A stretch of DNA of 64,000 nucleotides from Candidatus Thorarchaeota archaeon SMTZ1-45. Lineage in GTDB: Archaea; Asgardarchaeota; Thorarchaeia; Thorarchaeales; Thorarchaeaceae. Below, in pieces: positions 8,958-17,031 of this stretch (the stretch's first letter is position 1; every line of letters begins with the position of its first letter). The position numbers and the translations under genes are program-made. The notes beneath the pieces were generated by a model. That model ran no database searches and was not told the origin of the DNA. It saw only the letters and a list, made by a program, of their open reading frames with translations. The stretch spans positions 62,001-126,000 of the forward strand of contig LRSL01000069.1 of the NCBI GenBank assembly GCA_001563335.1, written 5' to 3'.

Positions 8958-9878
8958 TCATGTTCCCCACATGCTGTCTACCCATGCTCCAAGTCCAGAC
9001 AATGCTCCACTCTTTACACAATCAGAGAAATCTTCATGCCATTCGGCTCTGATAAATTGAATCAGATCGGGTAGTTCTCCTCCATCCCATCCAATAGCTT
9101 CGTACAGATTCCTCTCAGTCAGAGTTGTGGATGCGCCAAGTTCTCTTGCCAACCGTATTCGTGACAATAGAGTGACTGCTCTACGAGCTGCATGGACATA
9201 GTTGTTGATCTCTTCCTCGAAAACATCTTGTGTCAGTTTCTCAGACTCGTCATCCAGTTTGAGGACTGCTGTTAGGATGTGATTCGATACATTAAGACCA
9301 CGAAGTGATTTCGTAAGAAGACGTCTTATCCGCTCTAGTGATTGTTTCTTCCGAACCAAGATTTTGTTCACAATTTTCTTCTCAACTTCAAGGCTACTAT
9401 TCGTAGATCTAACAAGTGAGAAAGTTATGGATGAGGGCGAACTTACCCTTAAGATTCCGCAATTGCTCGAGTTTTTCAGAATATGAGAAGTTACATCTTG
9501 AAGTGTGTTCTCAGTCACTTGAATACCTAGTACTGTAAAACCTAATGGTACACCAAGAATCCAACCCGCAAAGTGTGAAATTCTATCCATAGCAAGTCGA
9601 AGATTGCCGGATAAACCGCATACAATGGTTCTGCTAACTTCATAGTTGTGTTTTTCTTCTTCCCATACTCCCAGAATCTCTGATTCCGATGTGAAATCAC
9701 GCCAAAATACTAGTTTATGTCGGTGGGAACATAAAGTGGTTAGACTCTCTGTGATGTCATCCACTAATTCGATATCCTCGCCTGCAACAATCACTGGCAT
9801 CCTTTCTAGTAATGTGTTCAACAAGAGCGGAAATTGGTCATCCATTAACTCGATTAATTTCATGATTGAATATGTCAT
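8958..9878 (-). CDS. Uncharacterised protein between roadblock protein and GTPase
   Basis: A 306-residue protein with no family I recognise. An alpha/beta first half ('MPVIVAGEDIELVDDITESL', 'LVFWRDFTSESEI', 'RTIVCGLSGNLRLAMD') gives way to a helical, charged second half. The first part could be a degenerate nucleotide-binding or scaffold fold, but no P-loop is visible. It overlaps the roadblock stop by four bases (ATGA) and is followed within 15 bases by the GTPase. The tight operon suggests a partner, effector or regulator in the same signalling module. Confidence 0.65.
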   Translation of the reverse strand: MTYSIMKLIELMDDQFPLLLNTLLERMPVIVAGEDIELVDDITESLTTLCSHRHKLVFWRDFTSESEILGVWEEEKHNYEVSRTIVCGLSGNLRLAMDRISHFAGWILGVPLGFTVLGIQVTENTLQDVTSHILKNSSNCGILRVSSPSSITFSLVRSTNSSLEVEKKIVNKILVRKKQSLERIRRLLTKSLRGLNVSNHILTAVLKLDDESEKLTQDVFEEEINNYVHAARRAVTLLSRIRLARELGASTTLTERNLYEAIGWDGGELPDLIQFIRAEWHEDFSDCVKSGALSGLGAWVDSMWGT

Positions 9879-10822
9879 GGATCTCTCCTCGTTAGCATTA
9901 AGCCACCGTTGGTACCCCCTGACAATAACAGTTCTTTCAAATCATCTGGAACTGCAGGTTTTACAGCAGATACTGCAGCCAAGACTCGTCTTATTTCTTC
10001 AATGTAATGTTTCAATAGAAGCCTCATAAGACCAAGCTTTTGATTATCCTTTTCCACCCATAAACTGAACACTCCATTTGGAACTGCATAGATAAAATGA
10101 CGTGTTTCCTCTGTTTCGCACAAGACAGTTTGAAGGGAGCTGTTTCGGAGCGTTCGTACAACTCGTTCTGATGCGTCATGAAGTGCAAAGGACATTGCGG
10201 CTAGTCGGTCGTTTGTGAATCCTTCTAATGAAACACGGACACCACCACTTAGCGACAAAAATACTGACCCGATATTTGGTATGCAGTCATGCACTTGACG
10301 AAGGAGAGCTCTAAGACTAAGTGCTTGAGAGCGGTCAAGTGAAATCATTGATCTTGAAACACCATAACTCGTATCACGACCTTCAGCCACAGAAAATCCT
10401 TGTAGTACTTTTTGAGTTTCATCAAGACTATAAGATCGAAGAGGAGGAAGTCGCCCATCTACATGTTGTCTAAGAAGAAATGATAGTCTGGAAAGATTGT
10501 CTTTCATCTCAATGAATAATGCGGCAAGATTCACTCTAGGTGCAGTTGTCACTGTCAAGAAATAGTCTGGATCATTTGGTAACGAGGCAAGGAATACCTT
10601 GGAAGTATCAGACTCCATTAATAGATACTTGAAATAGCCATGTATGAGTTTAGCTACCCCAAAAATTGCGCAGGTTGAGGATGCCACTGCAAAAACTTCA
10701 TCCTTACTGAACCATACTCCTGCGCTTGCTACAGGGAGTCCGTCTTTTTGAATCAAAACGACATTCTCAACGCCAGTGATGGTCTTAATGTTCTGTAAGG
10801 TTTCAGTTAGTTCATCGCTCAA
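9875..10822 (-). CDS. Tandem roadblock/LC7-domain protein
   Basis: A 315-residue protein with two roadblock-like halves. Residues about 1-120 carry the typical 'LQNIKTITGVENVVLIQKDG' and 'PVASAG...VAASST'-type strand-helix pattern. Residues about 170-290 repeat it more loosely ('LRALLRQVHDCIPNIGSVFL' and 'LEGFTNDRLAAMSFALHDA'). Roadblock proteins (MglB and others) bind and regulate small GTPases, here plausibly the MglA-like protein encoded two genes downstream. TTG at 10822 is supported by GAGGA just upstream. The second domain is assigned with less certainty. Confidence 0.8.
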   Translation of the reverse strand: MSDELTETLQNIKTITGVENVVLIQKDGLPVASAGVWFSKDEVFAVASSTCAIFGVAKLIHGYFKYLLMESDTSKVFLASLPNDPDYFLTVTTAPRVNLAALFIEMKDNLSRLSFLLRQHVDGRLPPLRSYSLDETQKVLQGFSVAEGRDTSYGVSRSMISLDRSQALSLRALLRQVHDCIPNIGSVFLSLSGGVRVSLEGFTNDRLAAMSFALHDASERVVRTLRNSSLQTVLCETEETRHFIYAVPNGVFSLWVEKDNQKLGLMRLLLKHYIEEIRRVLAAVSAVKPAVPDDLKELLLSGGTNGGLMLTRRDP

Positions 10823-10960
10823 GTCCTCAACTCCGGACGGAAGGTTGGGTTCAATTTAGAATCCATATCGCAACTATATAACCACCACACAGAATTGAGG
10901 GTTTCAGAAACTTAGCTTGCAAGTCTATGATGCGATCAGACCATTTGTTCGAAAATATCC

Positions 10961-12259
10961 TCACATATGTATCAGAGCAGTATCAGGAACTTCTTGGAAG
11001 ACCTCCCGTGCAGCTCTCCCAACTTTTATGCGATTCTTATCGAATGTGTACACTCGAATTACATCAAGATACGTTTTCATCATTTCTGCAATATTAGAGT
11101 ACTCTGAGAGTTTATGCGGAACTCTCTTTCCATCAAATACCTCAAAAATCCCTATCTCCATTGGATCAAGTTGGTGAGGATTATATGGTACTGATGGTAA
11201 AGTGGGAACATCAACTATCACTTCGTCACAATTGACTCCAGCAATAGATGCAATTTCTTCTTGAATGCTCTCACGAACTTTTGTTTTAGTGAGAATCTTA
11301 GAAACAAATCGGTCTTCTGTATGAATGACCTTTTCGAAAGCTGACTTGTAAAGAATACGAGAGTCGAGAAGATTAACCATTTTTGATGCTTCTTTGGCAT
11401 CCTCTGATTCTGAAGTATTTATACTTCGAACTCTTGAAATGAGTGACATATCATCTAGTTCTAGGAACTCTTCAGGGGAGGAAAAACTAGTAAGATCTAA
11501 CACTTTGTCTGCAGCGTCTATTAGTTTGACCAACATGACTTCGACACTTCTAACTGTTTTGTGATAATATACATTGAGAAACATCTCATATCTTGCTACA
11601 AGAAACGATTCTAATGCACCTCTTGCTGCAATATCAAATTGCATCTGATAGTTCTTTGAGATTTCAATGCTATTGATCAGACGGTGAATGTCAACTAGTC
11701 CATAGTTTACCCCACAGTAGAATGAGTCTCGAATCAGGTAATCCATCTTATCAGAGTCTATTTGCCCAGCAACAATTCCAGCTAAAATAGCATCCTTCTT
11801 GGTCTTCTGACGACCTCGAACTAAGTCAGCTATTCTTTTCTTCGAGATTCCATCAGATTCTAGCAAATCGCTCAGTTCACTCTTGAGGATTATCCACTCT
11901 GTCACATCCTCGTGATTCATTCCACGTTTCTCTATGAGTACTTCCTCAAAGACATGACTAAAAGGACCATGACCAATATCATGGAGTAAGCCTGCTATTC
12001 TAACTTCTTGGAGTGTCTGGTTTCCAAGACCCATTCGGCTTAGAAGTCTTCTACCACTGAGGCCTGCAAGATACATAACACCGATACAGTGACCAAAACG
12101 TGTATGTTCTGCTGTTGGATAAACAAAATGGCCACCAGAAAGCTGTTTGATTCTTCTTAGTCTTTGATAGGGTAATGAATTGATGATTTTAGCCTCAGTT
12201 TCAGTAATACCTATGAAACCATGGATTGGGTCATTAATCTCCATAGCAAATTTCAACAT
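10961..12259 (-). CDS. HD-domain phosphohydrolase (dNTPase-like)
   Basis: A 432-residue metal-dependent HD hydrolase. 'INDPIHGFIGITETEAKIIN' followed by 'QRLRRIKQLSGGHFVYPTAEHTR' is the signature of the SAMHD1/YwfO-type dNTPase group. 'HTRFGHCIGV', 'LLHDIGHGPFSH' (the HD pair) and 'DSDKMDYLIRD' supply the metal ligands. These enzymes hydrolyse dNTPs or other phosphate esters; the exact substrate cannot be read from sequence. ATG at 12259 has AAGGTG upstream. Confidence 0.88.
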   Translation of the reverse strand: MLKFAMEINDPIHGFIGITETEAKIINSLPYQRLRRIKQLSGGHFVYPTAEHTRFGHCIGVMYLAGLSGRRLLSRMGLGNQTLQEVRIAGLLHDIGHGPFSHVFEEVLIEKRGMNHEDVTEWIILKSELSDLLESDGISKKRIADLVRGRQKTKKDAILAGIVAGQIDSDKMDYLIRDSFYCGVNYGLVDIHRLINSIEISKNYQMQFDIAARGALESFLVARYEMFLNVYYHKTVRSVEVMLVKLIDAADKVLDLTSFSSPEEFLELDDMSLISRVRSINTSESEDAKEASKMVNLLDSRILYKSAFEKVIHTEDRFVSKILTKTKVRESIQEEIASIAGVNCDEVIVDVPTLPSVPYNPHQLDPMEIGIFEVFDGKRVPHKLSEYSNIAEMMKTYLDVIRVYTFDKNRIKVGRAAREVFQEVPDTALIHM

Positions 12260-12281
12260 GTTTCACCTTCTTGAGTAAGTA

Positions 12282-13025
12282 TTACATCTGAGGGTCAAAA
12301 GACCGAATCTCACGTACCAATTCCTCAGCAGTATCTATTTCTGATATACATAAAGGTAGATGTATGCTGTCAGCTATTCGTATAGCAAGTGAATCCAATT
12401 CTTTTATTCCTTGAAGTATAACCACTGCGGGTTTTACTGCAGCAGAGGTCCCAATCTGACTAGCTTTGATGGCTACCATTGGGGAACGCCCTGTTGTAAC
12501 ATTTGTAAGAATGGCTCCCCGCTGAGTTGTTCCACCATATAGTCGGAGAAGCTGTTGGGGAGTTAGGCTAACAATGGCCTTTATGCTATCAAGAGCTGTA
12601 TAGCCATAGATGTCTCTATCGAGCAAATTTCGATGAGTAAGAACTTTGCAGTTAAGATGTTCTACAAGTAACCTTGCGGGTATTGGAAATCCGAATTCAC
12701 GACTATCAAGAATAGCATCCGAAGCGATTTCGGGGGCGATTAGTTTCTCAAGTGCCATAGCTACTCGCCCACCATCAGAAGCATCCATCTCAATTAACCC
12801 TTCGACAAACCGTTTAATGGTCTCAACTCGGGGTGATTTCCGTCTACCACTTTCATAATCACTTATGACTGAAGGCGATACATTGAGATACTTAGCGAGA
12901 TTCTTCTGAGAGATATGAAATCTTTCGCGCCATCGTCGCATAACAGCGCCAGGATCATTCTCAGCGAGGCATATCTCACCAGCCATTGCTTCTGCTAACC
13001 TCCGGAGAGCCTCACTACTGTCCAT
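12282..13025 (-). CDS. XRE-type transcriptional regulator (COG1709-like)
   Basis: The N-terminal half holds a helix-turn-helix of XRE type ('FHISQKNLAKYLNVSPSVIS' then 'DYESGRRKSPRVETIKRFV'). The C-terminal about 150 residues form a ligand-binding-like domain with 'HLNCKVLTHRNLLDRDIYGY', as in the archaeal COG1709 regulators. The frame stays open to 13142, but the ATG at 13025 gives the family's usual N-terminus; the extra 39 residues look non-native. It sits 22 bases upstream of the HD hydrolase on the same strand, so the two are probably co-transcribed. Confidence 0.8.
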   Translation of the reverse strand: MDSSEALRRLAEAMAGEICLAENDPGAVMRRWRERFHISQKNLAKYLNVSPSVISDYESGRRKSPRVETIKRFVEGLIEMDASDGGRVAMALEKLIAPEIASDAILDSREFGFPIPARLLVEHLNCKVLTHRNLLDRDIYGYTALDSIKAIVSLTPQQLLRLYGGTTQRGAILTNVTTGRSPMVAIKASQIGTSAAVKPAVVILQGIKELDSLAIRIADSIHLPLCISEIDTAEELVREIRSFDPQM

Positions 13026-13177
13026 AATATGTCTGCCCTTTGAAATCGCTATAAGAGTTGCGTAGACCCTAATTTGAGCCTTCTTCAATAAGGATAAAGA
13101 GGATAGATTTGTGTAAAATTGGAATCGTACCGAAGAACTCAAAGAGGTTGATTTGACACTTCTTGTTGGTACTATAG

Positions 13178-13942
13178 ATGTATTTCACATTCATTGTTGG
13201 TACAGCAGGCTCAGGTAAGTCCTTGCTAACTGCATCGCTTGAGAAATGGTTAGTTGGCTCGGATTTGAGTGTGACTGTAGTTAATCTCGATCCTGGTGTG
13301 GATTCTCCCCCCTATACAAGTGATGTTGATATTAGAGAATATGTCGATTATGGAGAAGTCATGAGCTCATTTGGATTAGGCCCAAATGGAGCTCTTGTAG
13401 CTTCGTTGGACATGGCTGTAAGTAAGGTCAATGATATTAGGGATGAGATTATCGATACTGACCGAGATTATGTACTTGTAGACTGCCCAGGTCAAATGGA
13501 GCTTTTTGCGTATCGTAACTCTGGACCTTTAATGGTATCAAGTTTGAGAGGTGATGATCCAGCACTTTCGCTATATTTACTCGATTCTAATATAGCCCGT
13601 ACTCCCACAGGTTATCTCTCATCAACACTCCTAGGGATTTCAATAAGTATTCGTTTTGACCTTCCACAATTGAATGTCTTAAGCAAACCAGATATTCTGA
13701 CTGAGAAGGAGGTAGAGGAAATTGTGGAATGGGGTTCGGAGTTCTATTTACTTGAAGAAGCTCTCGAATCATCATCGGAAGGATTGCGGAGAGAATACTC
13801 ACGGTCCGTTTTGGATATGCTTGAATCACTAGACACAGCTACCGCAAGTGTGCCTGTTTCAGCAAAAGAAATGACTGGAATCGATATATTGTATGGAGAG
13901 ATGCAACGCATCTTTGCAGGTGGCGATAATCTATACGAGTGA
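13178..13942 (+). CDS. GPN-loop GTPase (XAB1/Gpn family)
   Basis: A 254-residue SIMIBI-class GTPase. P-loop 'FIVGTAGSGKSLLTASLEKW' at residues 4-23; 'VNLDPGVDSPPY' switch region; the family-defining Gly-Pro-Asn loop in 'SFGLGPNGALVASLD' near residue 70; 'DYVLVDCPGQMELF' Walker B; and 'NVLSKPDIL' as G4. Eukaryotic Gpn1-3 assist RNA polymerase II assembly; archaeal homologues are homodimers of less certain function. ATG at 13178. The Trm-G10 gene starts just after it. Confidence 0.93.
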   Translation: MYFTFIVGTAGSGKSLLTASLEKWLVGSDLSVTVVNLDPGVDSPPYTSDVDIREYVDYGEVMSSFGLGPNGALVASLDMAVSKVNDIRDEIIDTDRDYVLVDCPGQMELFAYRNSGPLMVSSLRGDDPALSLYLLDSNIARTPTGYLSSTLLGISISIRFDLPQLNVLSKPDILTEKEVEEIVEWGSEFYLLEEALESSSEGLRREYSRSVLDMLESLDTATASVPVSAKEMTGIDILYGEMQRIFAGGDNLYE

Positions 13943-13949
13943 TGACTAT

Positions 13950-14975
13950 TTGAGTAAGTATTTTGTCTATATATCTGGTGAGTACATTAGCGCAGCCAAA
14001 GCAGAAATCGATACATTAACTCGTTTATCAGACTGTAATACTTCAGTTCATTGGGATGGACGAATTGGTCTTGTAGATTCTCAAAAAAATTTGACTCCAT
14101 TTTTCCTTGAGAGAGCGGCATTGGTTAAGGAGGCTGGAGTTCTACTTTCAGAAACAGATTTGCACGATGATTTGTTTGATCGTTTATCTGATGATATTTT
14201 GATAGATAATATCAGACCAGGTGAAACATTCTCAGTGAGAACTATCTCAGAGAATGGAGAGTTATCAATAAACGATCGGTTAGCTTTTGAAAGTAGTCTT
14301 GGTGAACATATCAAACAGGTTGCTGGTGCGAAAGTGCATCTAGACAACCCTCAGGCTCGTATTCTTGTTGTATTCACGCGAAAATGTATTCGAGTTTGCA
14401 AGTCTTATGCTTCAATTCTAAGACCTATGTTGAGAGATAGAGCACCAGGAAGAAAACCTTTCTTTCATCCTAGTATGATGAATGCCACTCTAGCTAGAGT
14501 GATGTGTAATCTTGCAGGTGTCATGCCGCAAGAGGTTGTGCTCGATCCATTTTGCGGAGGTGGTGGCATTCTATGCGAAGCGGCCTTTATAGGTGCGAGA
14601 ACTGTTGGCATCGATTTGAATTGGCGGTTGTTAAAAGGAAGTAAATTGAATCTTTCATCAGTTGGAAGTAGCTTTAATGTCATTCAAGGAGATGTTCGTG
14701 ATTTGCCAGTTAATGGATGTGATTGTATAGTAACTGATCCACCGTATGGAAGAGCAAGTTCAACGAGAGGTGCTCAGGCTATTTTGCTTGTCGAAGATCT
14801 TTTTGAAAAAGCTGATTCTATTCTTCGTCGCCGAGAAGGGAGTATATGTATTTGTGGGAGTAGTGACATGAAGCTTCAAAATTTAGCAGAGAGTAAAGGA
14901 CTTACGGTGAGTCAAGTTATTCGATTTAGAGTTCATAGAGGATTAGTAAGGGAAATCCTCACACTTGGAGTTTAA
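13950..14975 (+). CDS. tRNA (guanine10-N2)-dimethyltransferase, Trm-G10 family
   Basis: Methylates G10 of tRNA. An N-terminal THUMP-containing region precedes a Rossmann methyltransferase with motif I 'LDPFCGGGGILCEAAFIGA' and the catalytic motif IV 'TDPPYGRASS' that marks N-methylation of a base amino group. The frame is open to 13893, inside gpn. TTG at 13950 is preferred: it lies 8 bases after the gpn stop with GAGTGAT upstream, and gives 'SKYFVYISGEYISAAKAEI' as the N-terminus typical of the family. Length is about 341 residues. Confidence 0.9.
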   Translation: MSKYFVYISGEYISAAKAEIDTLTRLSDCNTSVHWDGRIGLVDSQKNLTPFFLERAALVKEAGVLLSETDLHDDLFDRLSDDILIDNIRPGETFSVRTISENGELSINDRLAFESSLGEHIKQVAGAKVHLDNPQARILVVFTRKCIRVCKSYASILRPMLRDRAPGRKPFFHPSMMNATLARVMCNLAGVMPQEVVLDPFCGGGGILCEAAFIGARTVGIDLNWRLLKGSKLNLSSVGSSFNVIQGDVRDLPVNGCDCIVTDPPYGRASSTRGAQAILLVEDLFEKADSILRRREGSICICGSSDMKLQNLAESKGLTVSQVIRFRVHRGLVREILTLGV

Positions 14976-15397
14976 TAGTTGATGATTTTGCCATTTTTTG
15001 TTAGAGGGGTGAACCAATTAATAAAATCATCAAATTCTGATTCGGAGTCAAAAGAAATTATAATTTCAATACTACCCAAGGGTGGCAATTCTTGATCGTC
15101 ATCAATAATCCGCGTTTTTCTAGCAAAGGCAGCTTGTTTATCAAAGTAGATTTTAGTGGAGGTTCCATTCCAGTTTAATCTCAATCGCTTTCGAGCGGCA
15201 TCAATAATTCTTGTTTCATGGATAGTCTGACGTACGAGATTTAGTATGTCTTGGTTCTTTGATGATAGGGATATCTCTTGGATATGATCACTATCCATAA
15301 TTGTCAAATCAGACCTACCTAGAAGATTCTCAAGACCTTTTGTAACTTTATTAGCATCTTCTGTAGGATTTACTGGACATATTATAAGAACTTCCAT
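14972..15397 (-). CDS. UPF0201 RNA-binding protein (COG1325)
   Basis: A 141-residue member of the UPF0201/COG1325 family, whose structure resembles ribosomal-protein L5-like RNA-binding folds. Typical features are 'ICPVNPTEDANKVTKGLENL' at the N-terminus, 'IIDAARKRLRLNWNGTSTKI' in the middle, and 'LPPLGSIEIII' near the end. The gene directly follows a UPF0200 kinase-like gene with one base between, and the two families are encoded as a fusion in some archaea. It converges with trm-G10, overlapping its last four bases. Confidence 0.85.
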   Translation of the reverse strand: MEVLIICPVNPTEDANKVTKGLENLLGRSDLTIMDSDHIQEISLSSKNQDILNLVRQTIHETRIIDAARKRLRLNWNGTSTKIYFDKQAAFARKTRIIDDDQELPPLGSIEIIISFDSESEFDDFINWFTPLTKNGKIINY

Positions 15398-15398
15398 C

Positions 15399-15938
15399 TC
15401 ATGTTAACCTCTTCACTAATTCTTTGGATTGTTCTTGGAATTCAAAGATTGTACCTTCATTCACAAGCATGATATCACTTAGTGCAATCACCCCTCCGAG
15501 ACCTACTGAAATTTCCCTGATATCACGTTCGCGGAATACTTCCCAACTAGGAGGCGCATCCTCACGATTCCTTTCACGGAGTCTTTTGTAACGCTCTTTT
15601 GGAGAAGCATGAACACAGACAATTACAACAGAGTCAGCACAATCATCGAATACATCGATTTCGGCGATGCTCCTGCATCCCTCTATAACGATTATCTCAG
15701 ATTCAAGTTTCTTTAATTCATTCATACAGAATAGAGCTATTGCACCAGCACCTTTTGTTTCCCGAAGTTCCAGCATGACCTTTTTGGTGTTTGCTGGATT
15801 TGGTTCAAGGCCACGTTTACGAGTTTCTTCACGAATCACATCACCCATCACGATTACTGGAATACCAGCATCATGGAATGCTTGAGCAACTCCACTTTTT
15901 CCTGCACCAGGCATACCAGTCACAATAACCAATTTCAT
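15399..15938 (-). CDS. UPF0200 P-loop nucleotide kinase-like protein
   Basis: A 179-residue P-loop NTPase related to dephospho-CoA and adenylate kinases (UPF0200). 'LVIVTGMPGAGKSGVAQAF' is the Walker A motif, 'MGDVIREETRKRG' the NMP-binding-like segment, 'EIIVIEGCRSIAEIDVF' the Walker B region, and 'RYKRLRERNREDAP' the lid. Substrate is unknown for the family. It is paired with UPF0201 immediately downstream, suggesting joint action on RNA or nucleotides. ATG at 15938. Confidence 0.87.
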   Translation of the reverse strand: MKLVIVTGMPGAGKSGVAQAFHDAGIPVIVMGDVIREETRKRGLEPNPANTKKVMLELRETKGAGAIALFCMNELKKLESEIIVIEGCRSIAEIDVFDDCADSVVIVCVHASPKERYKRLRERNREDAPPSWEVFRERDIREISVGLGGVIALSDIMLVNEGTIFEFQEQSKELVKRLT

Positions 15939-16111
15939 TTTTCACACCAAGAGTCTTATAGCTCTATCATGTAATTAGGAAACACCTTGATTTGATAGGT
16001 ATAATTATACCCTCGTTTCGTAATTGCCCTTTAAGAATTCACTTAGAACCGCCTAGCGTCATTGTAATATTGTGGATGTACTATTGTTATTCACCTCTGG
16101 AAGTGTTAAAC

Positions 16112-16672
16112 GTGAGTTCTGTTGTCCGAGCTTTCTTGAGTATCAATATAGAAGATCAGTTGTTGTTATCTAAAATTCAAAATATACAGGGAACACTAGA
16201 CTTGACAGCTGCTAAGATGAAGATTATAAAGAGTGAGGATATCCATTTTACCTTACGTTTTTTTGGTGATACTCCACTCTCAAGATTAAATCAGATTCAG
16301 GCATGTCTTGATAGAATCAAGATTGATCCCTTTGAGATTGAAGTTGCGGGGATTGGATCATTTCCCAACAATAGACGACCAAGAATCATTTGGATTGGAG
16401 TCACCAAAAACGCATCTGAGATTCTTAAGCTAAAGAATGAGATTGACTCTTCATTGATTGAGATTGGTTATCAGCCAGAGAAGAAAAAGTACACTCCTCA
16501 CGCGACCATTGCCAGAGTCCGTTATGTCAAAGATTCAAAACGAATTAATGAAAATTTGGAAAATCTAGCTGAGGAAGTACTAGGAGAAATGACTGTCATG
16601 AGAGTTAAAATGATGAAGAGCACTTTAGCGCCCTCAGGGCCCATTTACGAGTGTCTATGGGAAATTGGATGA
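16112..16672 (+). CDS. thpR: RNA 2',3'-cyclic phosphodiesterase / 2'-5' RNA ligase (ThpR)
   Basis: A 2H phosphoesterase of about 186 residues. The two catalytic H-x-T motifs are 'EDIHFTLRFFGD' and 'YTPHATIARVR', at the normal spacing. Such enzymes hydrolyse 2',3'-cyclic phosphates and can join tRNA halves by 2'-5' bonds. The reading frame extends upstream to 15992, but GTG at 16112 with GGAAGTG seven bases before it gives the usual start ('RAFLSINI'). The gene lies next to a tRNA gene with two introns, which may be chance. Confidence 0.9.
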   Translation: MSSVVRAFLSINIEDQLLLSKIQNIQGTLDLTAAKMKIIKSEDIHFTLRFFGDTPLSRLNQIQACLDRIKIDPFEIEVAGIGSFPNNRRPRIIWIGVTKNASEILKLKNEIDSSLIEIGYQPEKKKYTPHATIARVRYVKDSKRINENLENLAEEVLGEMTVMRVKMMKSTLAPSGPIYECLWEIG

Positions 16673-16704
16673 AAAATTTGAATATAATGGTGGGCCGGGG
16701 GAGA

Positions 16705-16734
16705 CTTGTTCCGGTTTGGGGAGATCCCAAATCG
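16705..16734 (-). other. tRNA-Pro intron 2 (T loop, position 59/60)
   Basis: A 30-base insert splits the T loop TTCAAA|T. Removing it restores a perfect five-base-pair T stem GGGAG/CTCCC. The insert folds as TTTGGG/CCCAAA with loop ATCTC. Non-canonical T-loop introns are known mainly from Thermoproteota and related archaea, and need a splicing endonuclease with relaxed bulge-helix-bulge specificity. Confidence 0.8.
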
Positions 16735-16756
16735 TTTGAACTCCCGATCTCTTGCA

Positions 16757-16789
16757 TTTTGTGACTTGAGGTTTGGGTTCCTCAAGTCG
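16757..16789 (-). other. tRNA-Pro intron 1 (canonical position 37/38)
   Basis: A 33-base insert after G37 and before T38. It contains a nine-base-pair hairpin GACTTGAGG/CCTCAAGTC with loop AACCCAAA. This is the common site for archaeal tRNA introns cut by the bulge-helix-bulge endonuclease. The exact boundaries are inferred from the restored seven-base anticodon loop. Confidence 0.82.
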
Positions 16790-16923
16790 CCCCAAGCAAG
16801 AATCATACCAAGCTAGACTACCGACCCTTGCAACATGAGATTGGGGTGACTCATGATTACGGATGCGATGTTTTGGACTAAAGATAAACATTACCACTAT
16901 TTGATAGATTTATGAAATATTTG

Positions 16924-16935
16924 GAACACGTGTTC
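16924..16935. promoter_or_regulatory. GAACACGTGTTC palindrome upstream of the deacetylase gene
   Basis: A perfect 12-base palindrome, 97 bases before the start of the deacetylase-like gene. The same or near-identical sequence occurs four times at 50.5-51.2 kb. It is probably an operator for a dimeric DNA-binding protein; the protein is unknown. Confidence 0.5.
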
Positions 16936-17031
16936 TGTTTCTTTTCAACTTCTTCTTATCAATGATTCAAACTTATCAATAGCTTCATAATTCTCGTATG
17001 TGTTGGAATTGAAAATGGGGATGACAGTATA

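Larger units (their letters stand above)
16688..16827 (-). tRNA. tRNA-Pro(GGG) with two introns, CCA encoded
   Basis: On the minus strand the acceptor stem GGGTCGG (16827-16821) pairs with CCGGCCC, followed by A73 and an encoded CCA (16690-16688). The D arm is TAGTCTAGCTTGGTATGAT. The anticodon stem is CTTGC/GCAAG with loop TT-GGG-G-T, giving anticodon GGG. The T arm is GGGAG-TTCAAAT-CTCCC. These parts only come together after removing two inserts: one in the anticodon loop and one inside the T loop. The mature molecule is 77 nucleotides including CCA. Confidence 0.9.

Noticed and set aside
16124-16300. Longer thpR starting at TTG 15992
   Set aside because: The extra 40 residues do not look like the family, and GTG 16112 has a good ribosome-binding site.
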